From Gammaproteobacteria bacterium (GTDB lineage Bacteria > Pseudomonadota > Gammaproteobacteria > Arenicellales > Poriferihabitantaceae), in the NCBI GenBank assembly GCA_026709505.1, contig JAPOSW010000038.1, positions 1-34,578 of the forward strand: a DNA stretch of 34,578 nt, read 5' to 3'. The notes below the pieces were generated by a model. The model did not search any database, had not been told where the DNA came from, and saw only the letters and a list, made by a program, of their open reading frames with translations. A program made the translations under genes and the position numbers. Numbering within the stretch: position 1 is the first letter of the stretch; every line of letters begins with the position of its first letter. Of this stretch, positions 18,519-28,129 are shown piece after piece.

Positions 18519-20147
18519 TCATGGTTTTATGCTTGATGGCAGTAGCGGCAAGTCAAGCTCCTTCAAAAATGAGTTGTGTTGCGCCATTGCATCCAGTATC
18601 TGTGTCTCGACCTTGACCAATTCCTCATGAGTTTCCTGAAGGTCAATTTCGGCTTCTGGCTCTGTCGTACTCACATAACGAGTAATATTCAGGTTGAATT
18701 CATTGGCTTCGATTTCGGCCATGCCAACACGTCTGGCATATCTTTCTACATTGTCAGGCCTTTCCTTATAGGTATCGACAATCTTTTTGACATGTTCTCT
18801 TGAAAGGCGATTCTGACGTTTATCCTTAATGAAATGTTCCGATGCATTGATGAATAGAACATCATCAGGTTTCTTGCATTTTTTCAGAACAAGTATGCAT
18901 ACAGGAATGCCAGTCGAATAGAAAAGGTTAGCAGGGAGGCCAATGACAGTATCTATATGTCCATCACTGAGCAGCTTCTGACGAATCCTTGCCTCGACGC
19001 CACTTCGAAACAGCACTCCATGCGACAGAATAATTGCCATTACCCCATCGTCCTTGAGGTAGTGAAAACCATGGAGCAGAAAGGATAGGTCGGCGGCGGA
19101 TTTGGGTGCCAAACCATAGTTCTTGAATCGAGCATCCTCGCCTAAAACCTCGCTTGGGTCCCATCGTAAACTGAATGGCGGATTGGAAACCACGGCATCG
19201 AAACAGAGTTTTCTTGATGGGTTTGACTCACGAAGTATTGGCCAGTCGTTTGTCAGCGTGTCCCCATGGTGAATATTGAATTCCGTATCCTTTATTCCGT
19301 GGAGCAGCATATTCATGCGTGCCAGGTTGTATGTAGTAATGTTCTTTTCCTGTCCATATATCTTGCCTATGCCATGCGACCCCATGAGCCTGCGCACATT
19401 GAGGAGAAGCGAACCCGATCCGCAAGCAAAGTCCAGGACGTTTGATAACTGAGATCGTTTGCCGGTCATTGGCTCCTGGCTATCAAGTGTTACGATCCCG
19501 GAGAGAATGTCCGAAATGGGCTGTGGCGTGTAGAACTCACCAGCCTTCTTGCCAGAGCCAGCAGCAAATTTTTCGATCAGGTATTCGTAGGCATCACCCA
19601 AAGCGTCACCTTCAGTCGAAAACCCGGCAAGCCCGTCTGCGATTTTGGAGATGATCTTGCAGAGCATGCTGTTGCGCTCCTTGTAAGTCTTGCCCAGTTT
19701 TTCGGAGGCTAGGTTAATTTCCGAAAAGAGTCCGTTAAACGCACTGTCGAACGATTCATTCTCGATATACTGGAAGGCGGATTGCAACACATTAGTCAAA
19801 TCACCGTCCTGGATACGAGCCAACTGGATGATATTTGACCAGAGGTGTTCGGGGCGGATGACATAATGAGCCTTGCGCCTCATTTGCTTTTCAAAAGCCG
19901 CCACATGCCTGGAATTTTCCTCATGCCAGATAGACAGTGGAGACCGGCCATCTCTGGTAGCGCCAGGATCCGGATAATCCCTGCCTAGTTCCTTCCTGGC
20001 GGCTTTTTCGTAATTGTCCGAGAGAAAGCGAAAAAACAGGAAAGGCAGCATGTAGTCCCGGAAATCATCAGCGTCCATTCCGCCCTTGAGTAGATTGGCG
20101 ATCTCCCAAAGGGTATTTCCAAGCTGTTTCGATTGATCTTGGGTCAT
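18519..20147 (-). CDS. hsdM: Type I restriction-modification methyltransferase subunit
   Basis: HsdM (542 residues) transfers a methyl group from S-adenosylmethionine to adenine N6; two HsdM with one HsdS form the methylase. The N-terminal helical domain (LWEIANLLKGGMDADDFRDY) is followed by the N6-adenine methylase domain with motif I LDFACGSGSLLLN near residue 242 and the catalytic NPPF in VVSNPPFSLRW near 324. Both are intact. It is third in the operon, ten bases after hsdS. Length and sequence feel fit the type IC (EcoR124I) family. Confidence 0.96.
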   Translation of the reverse strand: MTQDQSKQLGNTLWEIANLLKGGMDADDFRDYMLPFLFFRFLSDNYEKAARKELGRDYPDPGATRDGRSPLSIWHEENSRHVAAFEKQMRRKAHYVIRPEHLWSNIIQLARIQDGDLTNVLQSAFQYIENESFDSAFNGLFSEINLASEKLGKTYKERNSMLCKIISKIADGLAGFSTEGDALGDAYEYLIEKFAAGSGKKAGEFYTPQPISDILSGIVTLDSQEPMTGKRSQLSNVLDFACGSGSLLLNVRRLMGSHGIGKIYGQEKNITTYNLARMNMLLHGIKDTEFNIHHGDTLTNDWPILRESNPSRKLCFDAVVSNPPFSLRWDPSEVLGEDARFKNYGLAPKSAADLSFLLHGFHYLKDDGVMAIILSHGVLFRSGVEARIRQKLLSDGHIDTVIGLPANLFYSTGIPVCILVLKKCKKPDDVLFINASEHFIKDKRQNRLSREHVKKIVDTYKERPDNVERYARRVGMAEIEANEFNLNITRYVSTTEPEAEIDLQETHEELVKVETQILDAMAQHNSFLKELDLPLLPSSIKP

Positions 20148-20157
20148 TTGCCTGGAT

Positions 20158-21429
20158 CTAGTGAACCGGAAAGAGCTGTTGCATCAGGCCTTTCTTATGA
20201 TCACGAAGTGCATCAAGTTTTTGCCCCTGTGTTTCGATTAAGTCATCGACAGAGGAAAGGCAGTCGGCGATCTTTTGCTGCTCACTCCATGCTGGGTAGG
20301 CTAGGTTAACTTGTGATATCTGTTTGGAGTAAAGATGAGCAACTGTATCACCCTGAGCAAATCTTGCGACTGTATGACGAAGCGGGCCGTTTAGTGCATA
20401 GGAAAAAAATGGGCCATGCAAATTCGAACGAAGAATGTTTATGTCACCTCCTAGTGCTACTCGTTTGGGACAGATGCATGCGGCACGAGCGATGTCTTGC
20501 TTTGTCTCTCCCGAGGCGGGAATAATAATGTCATGAGCCTGGCTAAGCACAAGGCTTTCTTCAGGCACATTAGTACTAGACACAATTTCGTGAATCACTG
20601 CACCATACAGCGTATAAAGCTCTGCATACCTGATACAGGGAGTCTCTCCCTCCTTGGCTAGGTCTGTTTTTGATAGACCTTTACCTTTAGTGATGCTGGC
20701 TATATTGCCGATTTGATCGTATTCCCACTCTCCCGCATTCTCAAACTCCGGAAAGCGCAGTCTCGGTACAGCCTCCCCTTCCTGGGGAAAGAGCTGCTGC
20801 ATCAGTCCTTTCTTGTAATCCCGGAGCAAGTGGATCTTCTGTTCCTGCGCTTCGATCAACTCATCTACAGATGACAGGCAGTCGGCGATTTTTTGCTGTT
20901 CTTCAAGATCATGCGGATAACATAATCGGACATTTTCAAGTGCTGATTTGCTTACGGCAGGAACTACTCCACCAGCGTAGTCCATTAACGAAACATTCGA
21001 CCAAAGATAGAAGATAAACTTATCAGAACTCAAATTCTTTTTCGACTTCAAACCCGCCGTATTATTGTCAATTACTGCTGGTATTGTCATAATTGCACGT
21101 CTATTGGATCTGATTGCTTCACCGATTTTGGCAAAAATGACTGTTCCAGACGGCACGGTTTTCGCTCGAATCTTGTTTAGCGTGGCGATATCGATATGAT
21201 TATTTGCTTCTCGAATATAAGTACAACCTCTTTCAGCGACCCGTGAGATATCACTAACCTTATAAAAAGGGTATTGTCCTTGCTTGACACCTTGAAACCT
21301 GTCAGGAAAACCATATCCAGAATGTACTGTAGCTATATCACGACATCTGCCTTCCTCCCACTCTTCCGCATCCCAGAATTCAGGAAAGCGCAACCTGGGT
21401 AAATTTTGCGCTGATTCACCAAAAGTCAT
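20158..21429 (-). CDS. hsdS: Type I restriction-modification specificity subunit
   Basis: HsdS (423 residues) chooses the DNA target. It has two variable target-recognition domains, one per half-site, each followed by a conserved spacer helix: EQQKIADCLSSVDELIEAQ near 180-200 and EQQKIADCLSSVDDLIETQ near 375-395. Each half also opens with PRLRFPEF...A.EWE, so the gene is an internal duplication. The ATG overlaps the hsdR stop by four bases (ATGA). The recognition sequence cannot be read from the protein. The duplicated spacers are 618 bases apart and could promote domain exchange. Confidence 0.95.
   Translation of the reverse strand: MTFGESAQNLPRLRFPEFWDAEEWEEGRCRDIATVHSGYGFPDRFQGVKQGQYPFYKVSDISRVAERGCTYIREANNHIDIATLNKIRAKTVPSGTVIFAKIGEAIRSNRRAIMTIPAVIDNNTAGLKSKKNLSSDKFIFYLWSNVSLMDYAGGVVPAVSKSALENVRLCYPHDLEEQQKIADCLSSVDELIEAQEQKIHLLRDYKKGLMQQLFPQEGEAVPRLRFPEFENAGEWEYDQIGNIASITKGKGLSKTDLAKEGETPCIRYAELYTLYGAVIHEIVSSTNVPEESLVLSQAHDIIIPASGETKQDIARAACICPKRVALGGDINILRSNLHGPFFSYALNGPLRHTVARFAQGDTVAHLYSKQISQVNLAYPAWSEQQKIADCLSSVDDLIETQGQKLDALRDHKKGLMQQLFPVH
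20168..20283 (-). repeat. hsdS conserved spacer repeat, C-terminal copy
   Basis: This 116-base segment encodes the second conserved spacer and end of HsdS (IADCLSSVDDLIETQ to GLMQQLFP). It is closely similar to 20786-20901 over its whole length. Confidence 0.7.
20786..20901 (-). repeat. hsdS conserved spacer repeat, central copy
   Basis: This segment encodes the central spacer of HsdS (IADCLSSVDELIEAQ to GLMQQLFP) and is the direct-repeat partner of 20168-20283. A second shorter pair, 20723-20766 and 21356-21399, encodes the PRLRFPEF openings of the two halves. Confidence 0.7.
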
Positions 21430-24400
21430 TGCGCTAACTCGCTGGTGTATGAGCCGAGCCCAGAGATTTCCTTACCCTGTGCACGCTTGTTCAATAACGG
21501 AACTAATGCAGTCATAAGCGCAAGTTCGCGTTCATGGCGTTCATGCCATGGGAGATCAAGCTGTTCCATTAATCCCGTGAGTTTTTCACCATCGAAAATC
21601 ATGCGGTCAAGAATGGCATCCACAAAATTGGCAAGTGATTCATTCGTCAATCCATGAGCCTTGGCAAGATTCGCGATTTCTATAGCCCGTCTCTCCTGTC
21701 TGAACCGTTCAAATCCTGCACGAATCTCTTCTTCGCCAAGTCCTTCGCCCTCTTTCAGCGAATAGATGTACTCGGCGAGTTCCTCCCCATCATCTATAAA
21801 CTTGGAATCGGAATCAATCAAGCCAACAAGCTGCTCGCGAGTGACTTCGATTCTTTTTGGATCCTGACCCGAAAACCTAGCCATGAGGGTCATGATGTAG
21901 TCATAGTCAATAATGGCAGAGGCGAAAAGAACGAGTTCATAGTCCGTTTCTTCAACTTCTGTGTCGTCAAATCCACCATTGTCTCCGGGAACATCCTCTT
22001 TATCCTTGAGGCGCTTGACAGTTTTGTTATATACGCCACTGAACCCCCGGACATCATCTTCAGGGAGGATTTCCTCTATCTGTTCTCGCTGCTCGTCGGT
22101 AAGGTCAGTGTACTGATCAAGTTGAGACTTGAGCCTCTTCACTTCCTTGAATCTATTGATGAACTGCATTCGCGCAGCATCCCCTTTAAGATTGTTGACC
22201 TGATCTGGCGAGGTCTGAAGACCCTGTGACTCCATGAATTTATCCAGCTGTTCGACTGACCGCTTGAATCTTTCAATAACTTTTGGAGCCTTGTCGACCA
22301 GCCATATTTCATTCGCCCTTTCGGAATTAACGCCAGAAAATAGCGTTATGGCTGCATCCACGTTACCCTGCTGCTGCCGGAAATCAATAATGTGTCCATA
22401 GGGCTTGGTCTTGTTCAGCACACGATTGGTTCTCGAGAAGGCCTGAATCATGCCGTGATGCTTGAGGTTCTTGTCGACATAAAGAGTGTTGAGGTACTGA
22501 GCATCAAAACCAGTAAGAAGCATATCGACAACAATAGTTATGTCGATTTTCTCGGCACCCCTCTCCGGCAAGTCATGATTGGGAAACTTCTGTTCCTTGA
22601 TACGTTGCTGAATATCCTTGTAGTAGCCATCGAAGTTATTGATATCATGATTCGTGCCATACTGCTCATTATAGTGCCCGATAATTGATTTCAGTGCGGC
22701 TTTCTTTCCTTCTGGGTCATCTCGATTGTCCTCACGCTCCTGTGGCAGATCATCCTGTATCTGTTGTACATCCTTGTTCCCCTCGGCGGGTGGAGAGAAA
22801 ACCGCCGCAATCTTAAGGGGGGCATGCTTGCTGTTAACGACCTGCTGCTCGGACTGGAGTTGTCGAAAGACCTCGAAATACTCAATGGCGTCATTGATCG
22901 ACGCAGTTGCCAGCAACGCATTGAACATGCGTCCTCCAGTTGCTACATCGTGCTTGTCAAGAATGGCTTCGACAACGGCCCGCTTGGAGACTGGCTGATT
23001 AGCCCCTGGAACTGAATAATCATTTGGCTTGTAGTAATCAACATGAAACCGGAGAACATTCTGATCCTCAATTGCGTGTGTGATGGTATATGCATGGAGT
23101 TCTTTCTGGAACAATTCCTCGGTAGTTCGAAGGGTCGCAATACCCCCTCGTATCTGCTTGATAGTAGAGTTTTCCTCGAAGATCGGAGTGCCCGTAAACC
23201 CGAAAAGCTGTGAGTTCGGAAAGAAATCCTTTATTGCCTGATGATTCTCGCCAAATTGCGATCTGTGGCACTCATCAAAGATAAAGACCAGCCGCTTGTC
23301 TCTGAGATGCTTTAGCTGTTGCCTATAGACAGATCCGCCCCTGTCAGTACCATCTCGAGTAGGCCTGCTGTTTTCGTCAAGGGCAACCCCGAGCTTCTGT
23401 ATCGTGGTTACGATTACCTTATCCGCATAATCCTCGGACAGGAGACGGTTGACAAGAGTGGCTGTGTTCGTGTTTTCCTCAACACAATTTTCCTGAAACT
23501 TGTTGAATTCCTCGCGGGTCTGCCGGTCAAGGTCTTTCCGATCGACAACGAAGAGACACTTGTGAATGTTTTCATTGAATTTGAGAAGGGTCGAGGCCTT
23601 GAAGGAGGTCAGCGTTTTACCGGAACCGGTTGTATGCCAGATATAGCCATTGCCGCAATTCTGATCGATGCAGTCGACAATGGACTTGACGGCATAGATT
23701 TGGTAGGGACGCATCATCAGCAACTTCCTTTCGCTTTCGACAAGCACCATGTACTTGCCAATCATTTCACCAAGCATGCATTTCGCAAGGAACTTGTCCG
23801 CGAACTCGTGGAGGCCGGTTATCTTTCTGTTGTTTCTGTCTGCAAACTGGTAAACCGGCAGAAACTGCTCGGAAGCATCGAAGGAAAAGTATTTTTCGTT
23901 GTTGTTTGTGAAGTAATACGTATCCGTATAGTTCGTTACGATAAAGAGTTGAACGAAGCAAAGCAGGGAGTTGGTATATCCATTGCCAGAATCTTTCTTG
24001 TAGCTGGAAATTTGCTCCATCGCCCGTTTAGGGCTGATTCCAAGAGTCTTGAGCTCGATTTGAACAATGGGAACTCCGTTGATCAGGAGAATGACGTCAT
24101 ACCGGTGATGGCTGTTGTAGGTATTGATCCGAAGCTGATTAATGACTTCAAAACTATTCTTGCACCAGTCTTTAATGTCTACAAGGGTATAGTTCAGCGG
24201 CAAGCCGTCTTCACGAATTAATGTTTCCCGGTTTCTTAGTGAAGCCGCAGCCGTGTATGTATCATTTGTGACAATCTGTGCAAGAAGCATCTGAAACTCG
24301 TTGTCGCTCAGCGTAACCCCGTTGAGAGTCTCAAACTTTTCCCTGAAGTTCGCCTCCATCGAATCCCGGTCTCGGATATCAGGACGATATTGATACTTGA

Positions 24401-24455
24401 GATCAATCAACTCCGTGACAAGATCATCTTCTATATTGCGCTCTGTAATGCCCAT
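21426..24455 (-). CDS. hsdR: Type I restriction endonuclease/translocase subunit
   Basis: HsdR (1009 residues) drives DNA translocation and cleavage when bound to the M2S methylase on unmethylated DNA. The PD-(D/E)XK nuclease is complete: Asp 120, then Glu 134 and Lys 136 in VQIELKTLG, the same spacing as in EcoR124I. The motor has Walker A TTGSGKT at 275-281, DECH at 394-397, LFGFTGTPI, and motif VI AFSRTNRVLN. Stretches such as FVVDRKDLDRQTREEFNKFQ are nearly the EcoR124I wording, placing the system in type IC. It is first in the order hsdR-hsdS-hsdM and overlaps hsdS by four bases. No ribosome-binding site or promoter was convincing. Confidence 0.96.
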   Translation of the reverse strand: MGITERNIEDDLVTELIDLKYQYRPDIRDRDSMEANFREKFETLNGVTLSDNEFQMLLAQIVTNDTYTAAASLRNRETLIREDGLPLNYTLVDIKDWCKNSFEVINQLRINTYNSHHRYDVILLINGVPIVQIELKTLGISPKRAMEQISSYKKDSGNGYTNSLLCFVQLFIVTNYTDTYYFTNNNEKYFSFDASEQFLPVYQFADRNNRKITGLHEFADKFLAKCMLGEMIGKYMVLVESERKLLMMRPYQIYAVKSIVDCIDQNCGNGYIWHTTGSGKTLTSFKASTLLKFNENIHKCLFVVDRKDLDRQTREEFNKFQENCVEENTNTATLVNRLLSEDYADKVIVTTIQKLGVALDENSRPTRDGTDRGGSVYRQQLKHLRDKRLVFIFDECHRSQFGENHQAIKDFFPNSQLFGFTGTPIFEENSTIKQIRGGIATLRTTEELFQKELHAYTITHAIEDQNVLRFHVDYYKPNDYSVPGANQPVSKRAVVEAILDKHDVATGGRMFNALLATASINDAIEYFEVFRQLQSEQQVVNSKHAPLKIAAVFSPPAEGNKDVQQIQDDLPQEREDNRDDPEGKKAALKSIIGHYNEQYGTNHDINNFDGYYKDIQQRIKEQKFPNHDLPERGAEKIDITIVVDMLLTGFDAQYLNTLYVDKNLKHHGMIQAFSRTNRVLNKTKPYGHIIDFRQQQGNVDAAITLFSGVNSERANEIWLVDKAPKVIERFKRSVEQLDKFMESQGLQTSPDQVNNLKGDAARMQFINRFKEVKRLKSQLDQYTDLTDEQREQIEEILPEDDVRGFSGVYNKTVKRLKDKEDVPGDNGGFDDTEVEETDYELVLFASAIIDYDYIMTLMARFSGQDPKRIEVTREQLVGLIDSDSKFIDDGEELAEYIYSLKEGEGLGEEEIRAGFERFRQERRAIEIANLAKAHGLTNESLANFVDAILDRMIFDGEKLTGLMEQLDLPWHERHERELALMTALVPLLNKRAQGKEISGLGSYTSELAQ

Positions 24456-24787
24456 CGGATTTTGACGTATACGCTTCCTGTGTTTACCATGACAAGAAAA
24501 TTATTGCGATTGCTCTTTGCTGTTGCCCAATAATCAGGCAATATTTCGTTATCCGGGCTTTGTTCAATTTGAGCGATCAGGGATAACTGTATGCTTTATC
24601 GCAAACGTTATTTTAATCTGCTTTCCATTGAATTATTCGCAACAATTTCAGTTGCCTCGCAGCTCCATGATCGCCGAACCTGCCAAGATCAATCGCAATT
24701 CCGGAAATGCGCACCTTACGCAAGTCTTGACCATAAAGCCAGATTGAATACGCAACAATATCACTATGCTAATATAGGCACAGTATT
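24456..24787. other. Intergenic region between hsdR and AAA/PD-(D/E)XK pseudogene
   Basis: About 330 AT-rich bases separate two divergent units. It should contain the hsdR promoter on the minus strand, but no clear -35/-10 pair was seen. No RNA gene or coding signature was recognised; short frames here have no family motif. Confidence 0.45.
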
Positions 24788-26367
24788 AAAGCAGAAACCC
24801 AGACAGAACGCCGTCCGCTGCCGACCGGCTATCAATCGTTTCCCAATCTTCGAAACGAAGGTTGCTACTATGTTGACAAGACGCCCCTGATCCGGGAGAT
24901 GATCAGGCAGGGGCGCTTCTACTTTCTCTCCCGCCCCCGCCGTTTCGGCAAGAGCCTGCTGGTCAGCACGCTGAAGGAGCTGTTCGAGGGAAACGAGCCC
25001 CTGTTCAAGGGTCTGGACATACACCCGCACTGGGACTGGTCGGTCAGGCATCCGGTGGTTCGTTTGAGTTTCGGCGGGGGAGTCGACACAACTGCGGATC
25101 TGGAGAAAAATGTTCTGAATCAGTTATACAATATCGAGGAGGTTTTTCGTCTTGAATCTCTGCCTCCTGCGGAAACTGCTCCCGAAAGACTGCAGAACAT
25201 CCTGCGCCGGTTGCATCGGACAACCGGTCGGCAGGTGGTGGTACTAGTCGACGAATATGACCGGCCTGTCCTGAATGTGCTGGAAGATGACGAGAAGGCG
25301 CGGGCAAACAGGGACAAGCTGCGCAATCTGTACAGCGTCCTGAAAGATTCCGAAGACCACATCCACTTTGTCTTCGTCACCGGCATCACGATGTTCTCGA
25401 AAACCAGTTTTTCTTCCGGTCTGAACAATCTCGACGATATCAGCCTCTACCCTCTCCTGGCATCAATCTGCGGATATATGGATCATGATCTGGATACCGT
25501 GTTTGCTCCGGAACTGGAGGGACTGGACCGGGACAGGATCCGCACATGGTATAACGGTTACAACTGGCTGGGTGATGAGAGACTGTACAATCCGCACGAC
25601 ATTCTCCACTTGTTCCGGAAACGCGAATTCCAGGCGCACTGGTTCAGATCTGGACAGCCAGGCTACTTGTACCGGCTGCTGATAGAAAGAAAGGTCGGCT
25701 CCATGGAACTGGAAAACCACGCGGTCGACGAGGAGGATCTGGTGAATTTCGAGCTTGGATCCTTCAGTATTGAAGCACTCCTGTTCCAGTCTGGGTACCT
25801 GACGATTGCCGGTGAGGTGGAAGATGAAGAACAGGCCACCTACCGTCTAAACTACCCGAATCTTGAGATTCGCAAAAGGTTCAACAAGGGATTTTTCCAG
25901 CATCTGACAGGACGGGGCCGGACGGCTGAAGACACGGCCAGAAAGATGACCCGGTTCCTGGGCGAAAACGACTTTGCTGCATTGAGGGAACAGATTCAGG
26001 CCTTTTTTGCCAGCATTCCCCATAATGGTATGACAGTGGCGATCTTGGTCATTACGAATCCTGGTATGCGGGCCTGCTGTACACGTGCTTCCGGACCACG
26101 GAAGTTGAGGCCAAAGCTGAGGAATCTTGCAGCCATGGCCGGTCGGACATGGTACTGCTACATGAAGGCCAGGTATTTGTACTGGAATTCAAGATGGTTG
26201 AGGACAGCACAAAAACGAATGAAGGTCTCGATATCGCAATCACACAGATTCGGGAACGCGGCTATGCCGAGAAATATTGAGGTCGCAGGGAAAATATCCA
26301 CTTGATTGGAATGGTGTTTAGCAGAAAAAAGCGTAACCTACTGGAAATTCGTACCGAGTTGCTTTAA
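24788..26367 (+). pseudogene. Decayed second copy of AAA-ATPase / PD-(D/E)XK gene
   Basis: This is a paralogue of the gene at 15368, nearly identical in places (around 24930-25045). Homology begins at the QTERRPLP equivalent near 24800, but the old start region is disrupted by extra bases and a TAA at 24770; the first in-frame ATG is at 24899, 13 residues before the Walker A-like RPRRFGKS. The ATPase core, including VVVLVDEYD and FVTGITMFSKTS, is open. Near 26024 one base is missing (CATAATGG for CAT-nnn-TGG), after which the nuclease part GRSDMVLL / VFVLEFKM continues in another frame. That frame meets a TGA at 26278 where the intact copy has EKYLDLG, then continues to TAA at 26367. At least three lesions make it non-functional. 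A truncated ATPase-only product from 24899 to 26305 could still be made. Confidence 0.85.
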
Positions 26368-26801
26368 CGTCTGAATTGATCTTGAATATGGATATCCAGA
26401 ATGGCAAGCCTCGCCTATCGTGAATTCATAAATTCAGGCCGGAAACGTCTAATGCCGACTGGCATTCAACCCGACCCTGAAAAGGCCATTATTCCGATAG
26501 TGCTTGACTTCGATAAGGAATAGCTACAGATGATGTTTCTTATGCATTATTGACCAATAAGCGACTGTTTGCACGTTTATCAGGCAAACCCTCAAGCTTT
26601 TTTGGTTTTGCGAAAAAACATATGCCTCAATCTTCAAAATATTTGATAGTCGAATAAAAGAGACCGGAAAACGAAACCTGAGAGGCCCATTTGAGCCAAG
26701 AACGAAAAGCACAGTAAGCTCTCATTTCTTCAGAACAACTGCTATCACCGGGAATTTTTTACCAATACAAAATCTCAGAAATAAATGGTACGATTTGATA
26801 T
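26368..26801. other. Intergenic region upstream of AAA+ ATPase
   Basis: The 434 bases hold no recognised gene apart from a 40-codon frame at 26401-26523 listed separately. The part before 26802 is AT-rich and should carry the promoter of the ATPase; no confident boxes were found. Confidence 0.4.
26401..26523 (+). CDS. Very small ORF, unrecognised
   Basis: An ATG at 26401 opens 40 codons ending in TAG at 26521. The product begins MASLAYREFINSG and ends IIPIVLDFDKE. No Shine-Dalgarno is evident and I know no family. It may be another relic from the decay around the neighbouring pseudogene, or chance. Confidence 0.15.
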   Translation: MASLAYREFINSGRKRLMPTGIQPDPEKAIIPIVLDFDKE

Positions 26802-28118
26802 ATGAGTGCAAAACCCTTCCCAAAGCCACCACCTGCTGATCCCATGCCTCTGGATGTATGGTTGGATGACACAGACCGATCTGAAGTTGGTCGAGAACCA
26901 TTTTTCAGGGGCCGTGACAAAGAATACACGGTATTTCAAAAAGCGGCAAGCATGCTAAAGGCCAATCGCGTTGGCGGAGGCACCATGATTTTCCAAGGTG
27001 CTCCCGGTGCGGGTAAAACAGCTCTAATGCAAGAGTGCATGGAGGCGGTTCGCCTGCATTCCACTCCCGATCAACCCTGGGTAGCGGCATCAGTCGATCC
27101 TGCAACACTCCAATCACCGGTAGCAGTCATAAAGTCACTCACCGAGGCTGCGAATCGGGAAAGGGAGAGACTTGCCAGGATAGCCCCTCAAAATACCGCT
27201 TCGAAGCTCGATGAACTAACGAAAAGGAGTAAACGGTTGTTCGCTGAACTGCTGGGACGAGGATTCAGCGTGGGCATCGCTGGCGTAGGTGCTTCGTTAG
27301 GTGCAAAGCCGAATAGCGGACAGGGCCAGGAAGGCATTTACTCTGAGATCATTTTTCTGGATGCGGCTCCCCTGTTTGAGAACATACGTCTGGTGGTATT
27401 CATTGATGAGGCCCAAAACACGCCTATAAATGAATCCACCAAAGCTGTGTTGGATAAGTTGCATCGAAAAACAGAAGGCATTAACCTGGTAGCCGCCTTT
27501 TTTGGCTTGAGTGATACCGAAAGCATGTTGGTCGAATGCGGCATCTCAAGACCTCCCGACGAGCGAGTCGTGAACCTTGAACTCTTAACCTATGAAGAAA
27601 CCTCCGAAGCGATCAGAAGCATATTCGAGTCCTATAATTTCACTGGTTCCCTGGAAAACCCAGAGGTTTGGATTGAGCGTTTGGCCAAACTCTCTCAAGG
27701 CTGGCCACAACACATCAACCGGGTATCGGTTGCGGCTTGTCGGGTGATTGCCAAGCATGAAGGATACCCAATCAAGGACGAATTGCTTGAGCATGTTCTT
27801 CAGGAGGGCAGGAAGAGCAAGGAAAATTACTACGACATGATTCTCAGGAGATGCTCGGCTCAGCCGTGGATTTACAAGCAACTTGCAATTGCCGCTGAAA
27901 AGAACGAAGGTATTCTGGATTTAGATTGCATCCTTCAGGTTGCCCAACATGCGAGAACCAAGAAGGGGATGCCCGTGGATGATTTCCTTACCGATGCACT
28001 GCATGCCGGTGTTCTGATTGAAACAAGGCACCCTCCCAGTTATTATCAGATTCCCGTGCCGTCTCTTGGCGATTACTTGCGATCACTAAAGCAAGAACCG
28101 CCTCTAGACATGATTTAG
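26802..28118 (+). CDS. Stand-alone AAA+ ATPase with likely winged-helix C-terminus
   Basis: The function is unknown. The 438-residue protein has Walker A GAPGAGKT at 66-73, Walker B VVFIDEAQN near 198-206, a sensor-like FFGLSDTE near 233-240 and a conserved LSQGWPQHINR near 298-307 in the lid position. FFRGRDKEYTVF near 35-46 is the usual approach to an ORC/TniB-like AAA+ domain. The last ~80 residues (DALHAGVLIE, YYQIPVPSLGDYL) look like a winged helix-turn-helix, as in ORC/Cdc6-type proteins. So it may bind DNA and switch on nucleotide binding. There is no signal peptide or membrane segment. It has no Shine-Dalgarno, converges with the SDR gene, and marks the right edge of the accessory region. 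No effector gene is adjacent except the PD-(D/E)XK pseudogene upstream. Confidence 0.75.
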   Translation: MSAKPFPKPPPADPMPLDVWLDDTDRSEVGREPFFRGRDKEYTVFQKAASMLKANRVGGGTMIFQGAPGAGKTALMQECMEAVRLHSTPDQPWVAASVDPATLQSPVAVIKSLTEAANRERERLARIAPQNTASKLDELTKRSKRLFAELLGRGFSVGIAGVGASLGAKPNSGQGQEGIYSEIIFLDAAPLFENIRLVVFIDEAQNTPINESTKAVLDKLHRKTEGINLVAAFFGLSDTESMLVECGISRPPDERVVNLELLTYEETSEAIRSIFESYNFTGSLENPEVWIERLAKLSQGWPQHINRVSVAACRVIAKHEGYPIKDELLEHVLQEGRKSKENYYDMILRRCSAQPWIYKQLAIAAEKNEGILDLDCILQVAQHARTKKGMPVDDFLTDALHAGVLIETRHPPSYYQIPVPSLGDYLRSLKQEPPLDMI

Positions 28119-28129
28119 ATAATTCTCAT

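Noticed and set aside
23319-24221. 300-codon open frame antisense to hsdR
   Set aside because: hsdR is unambiguous here with aligned motifs; the antisense product has no family features or ribosome-binding site.
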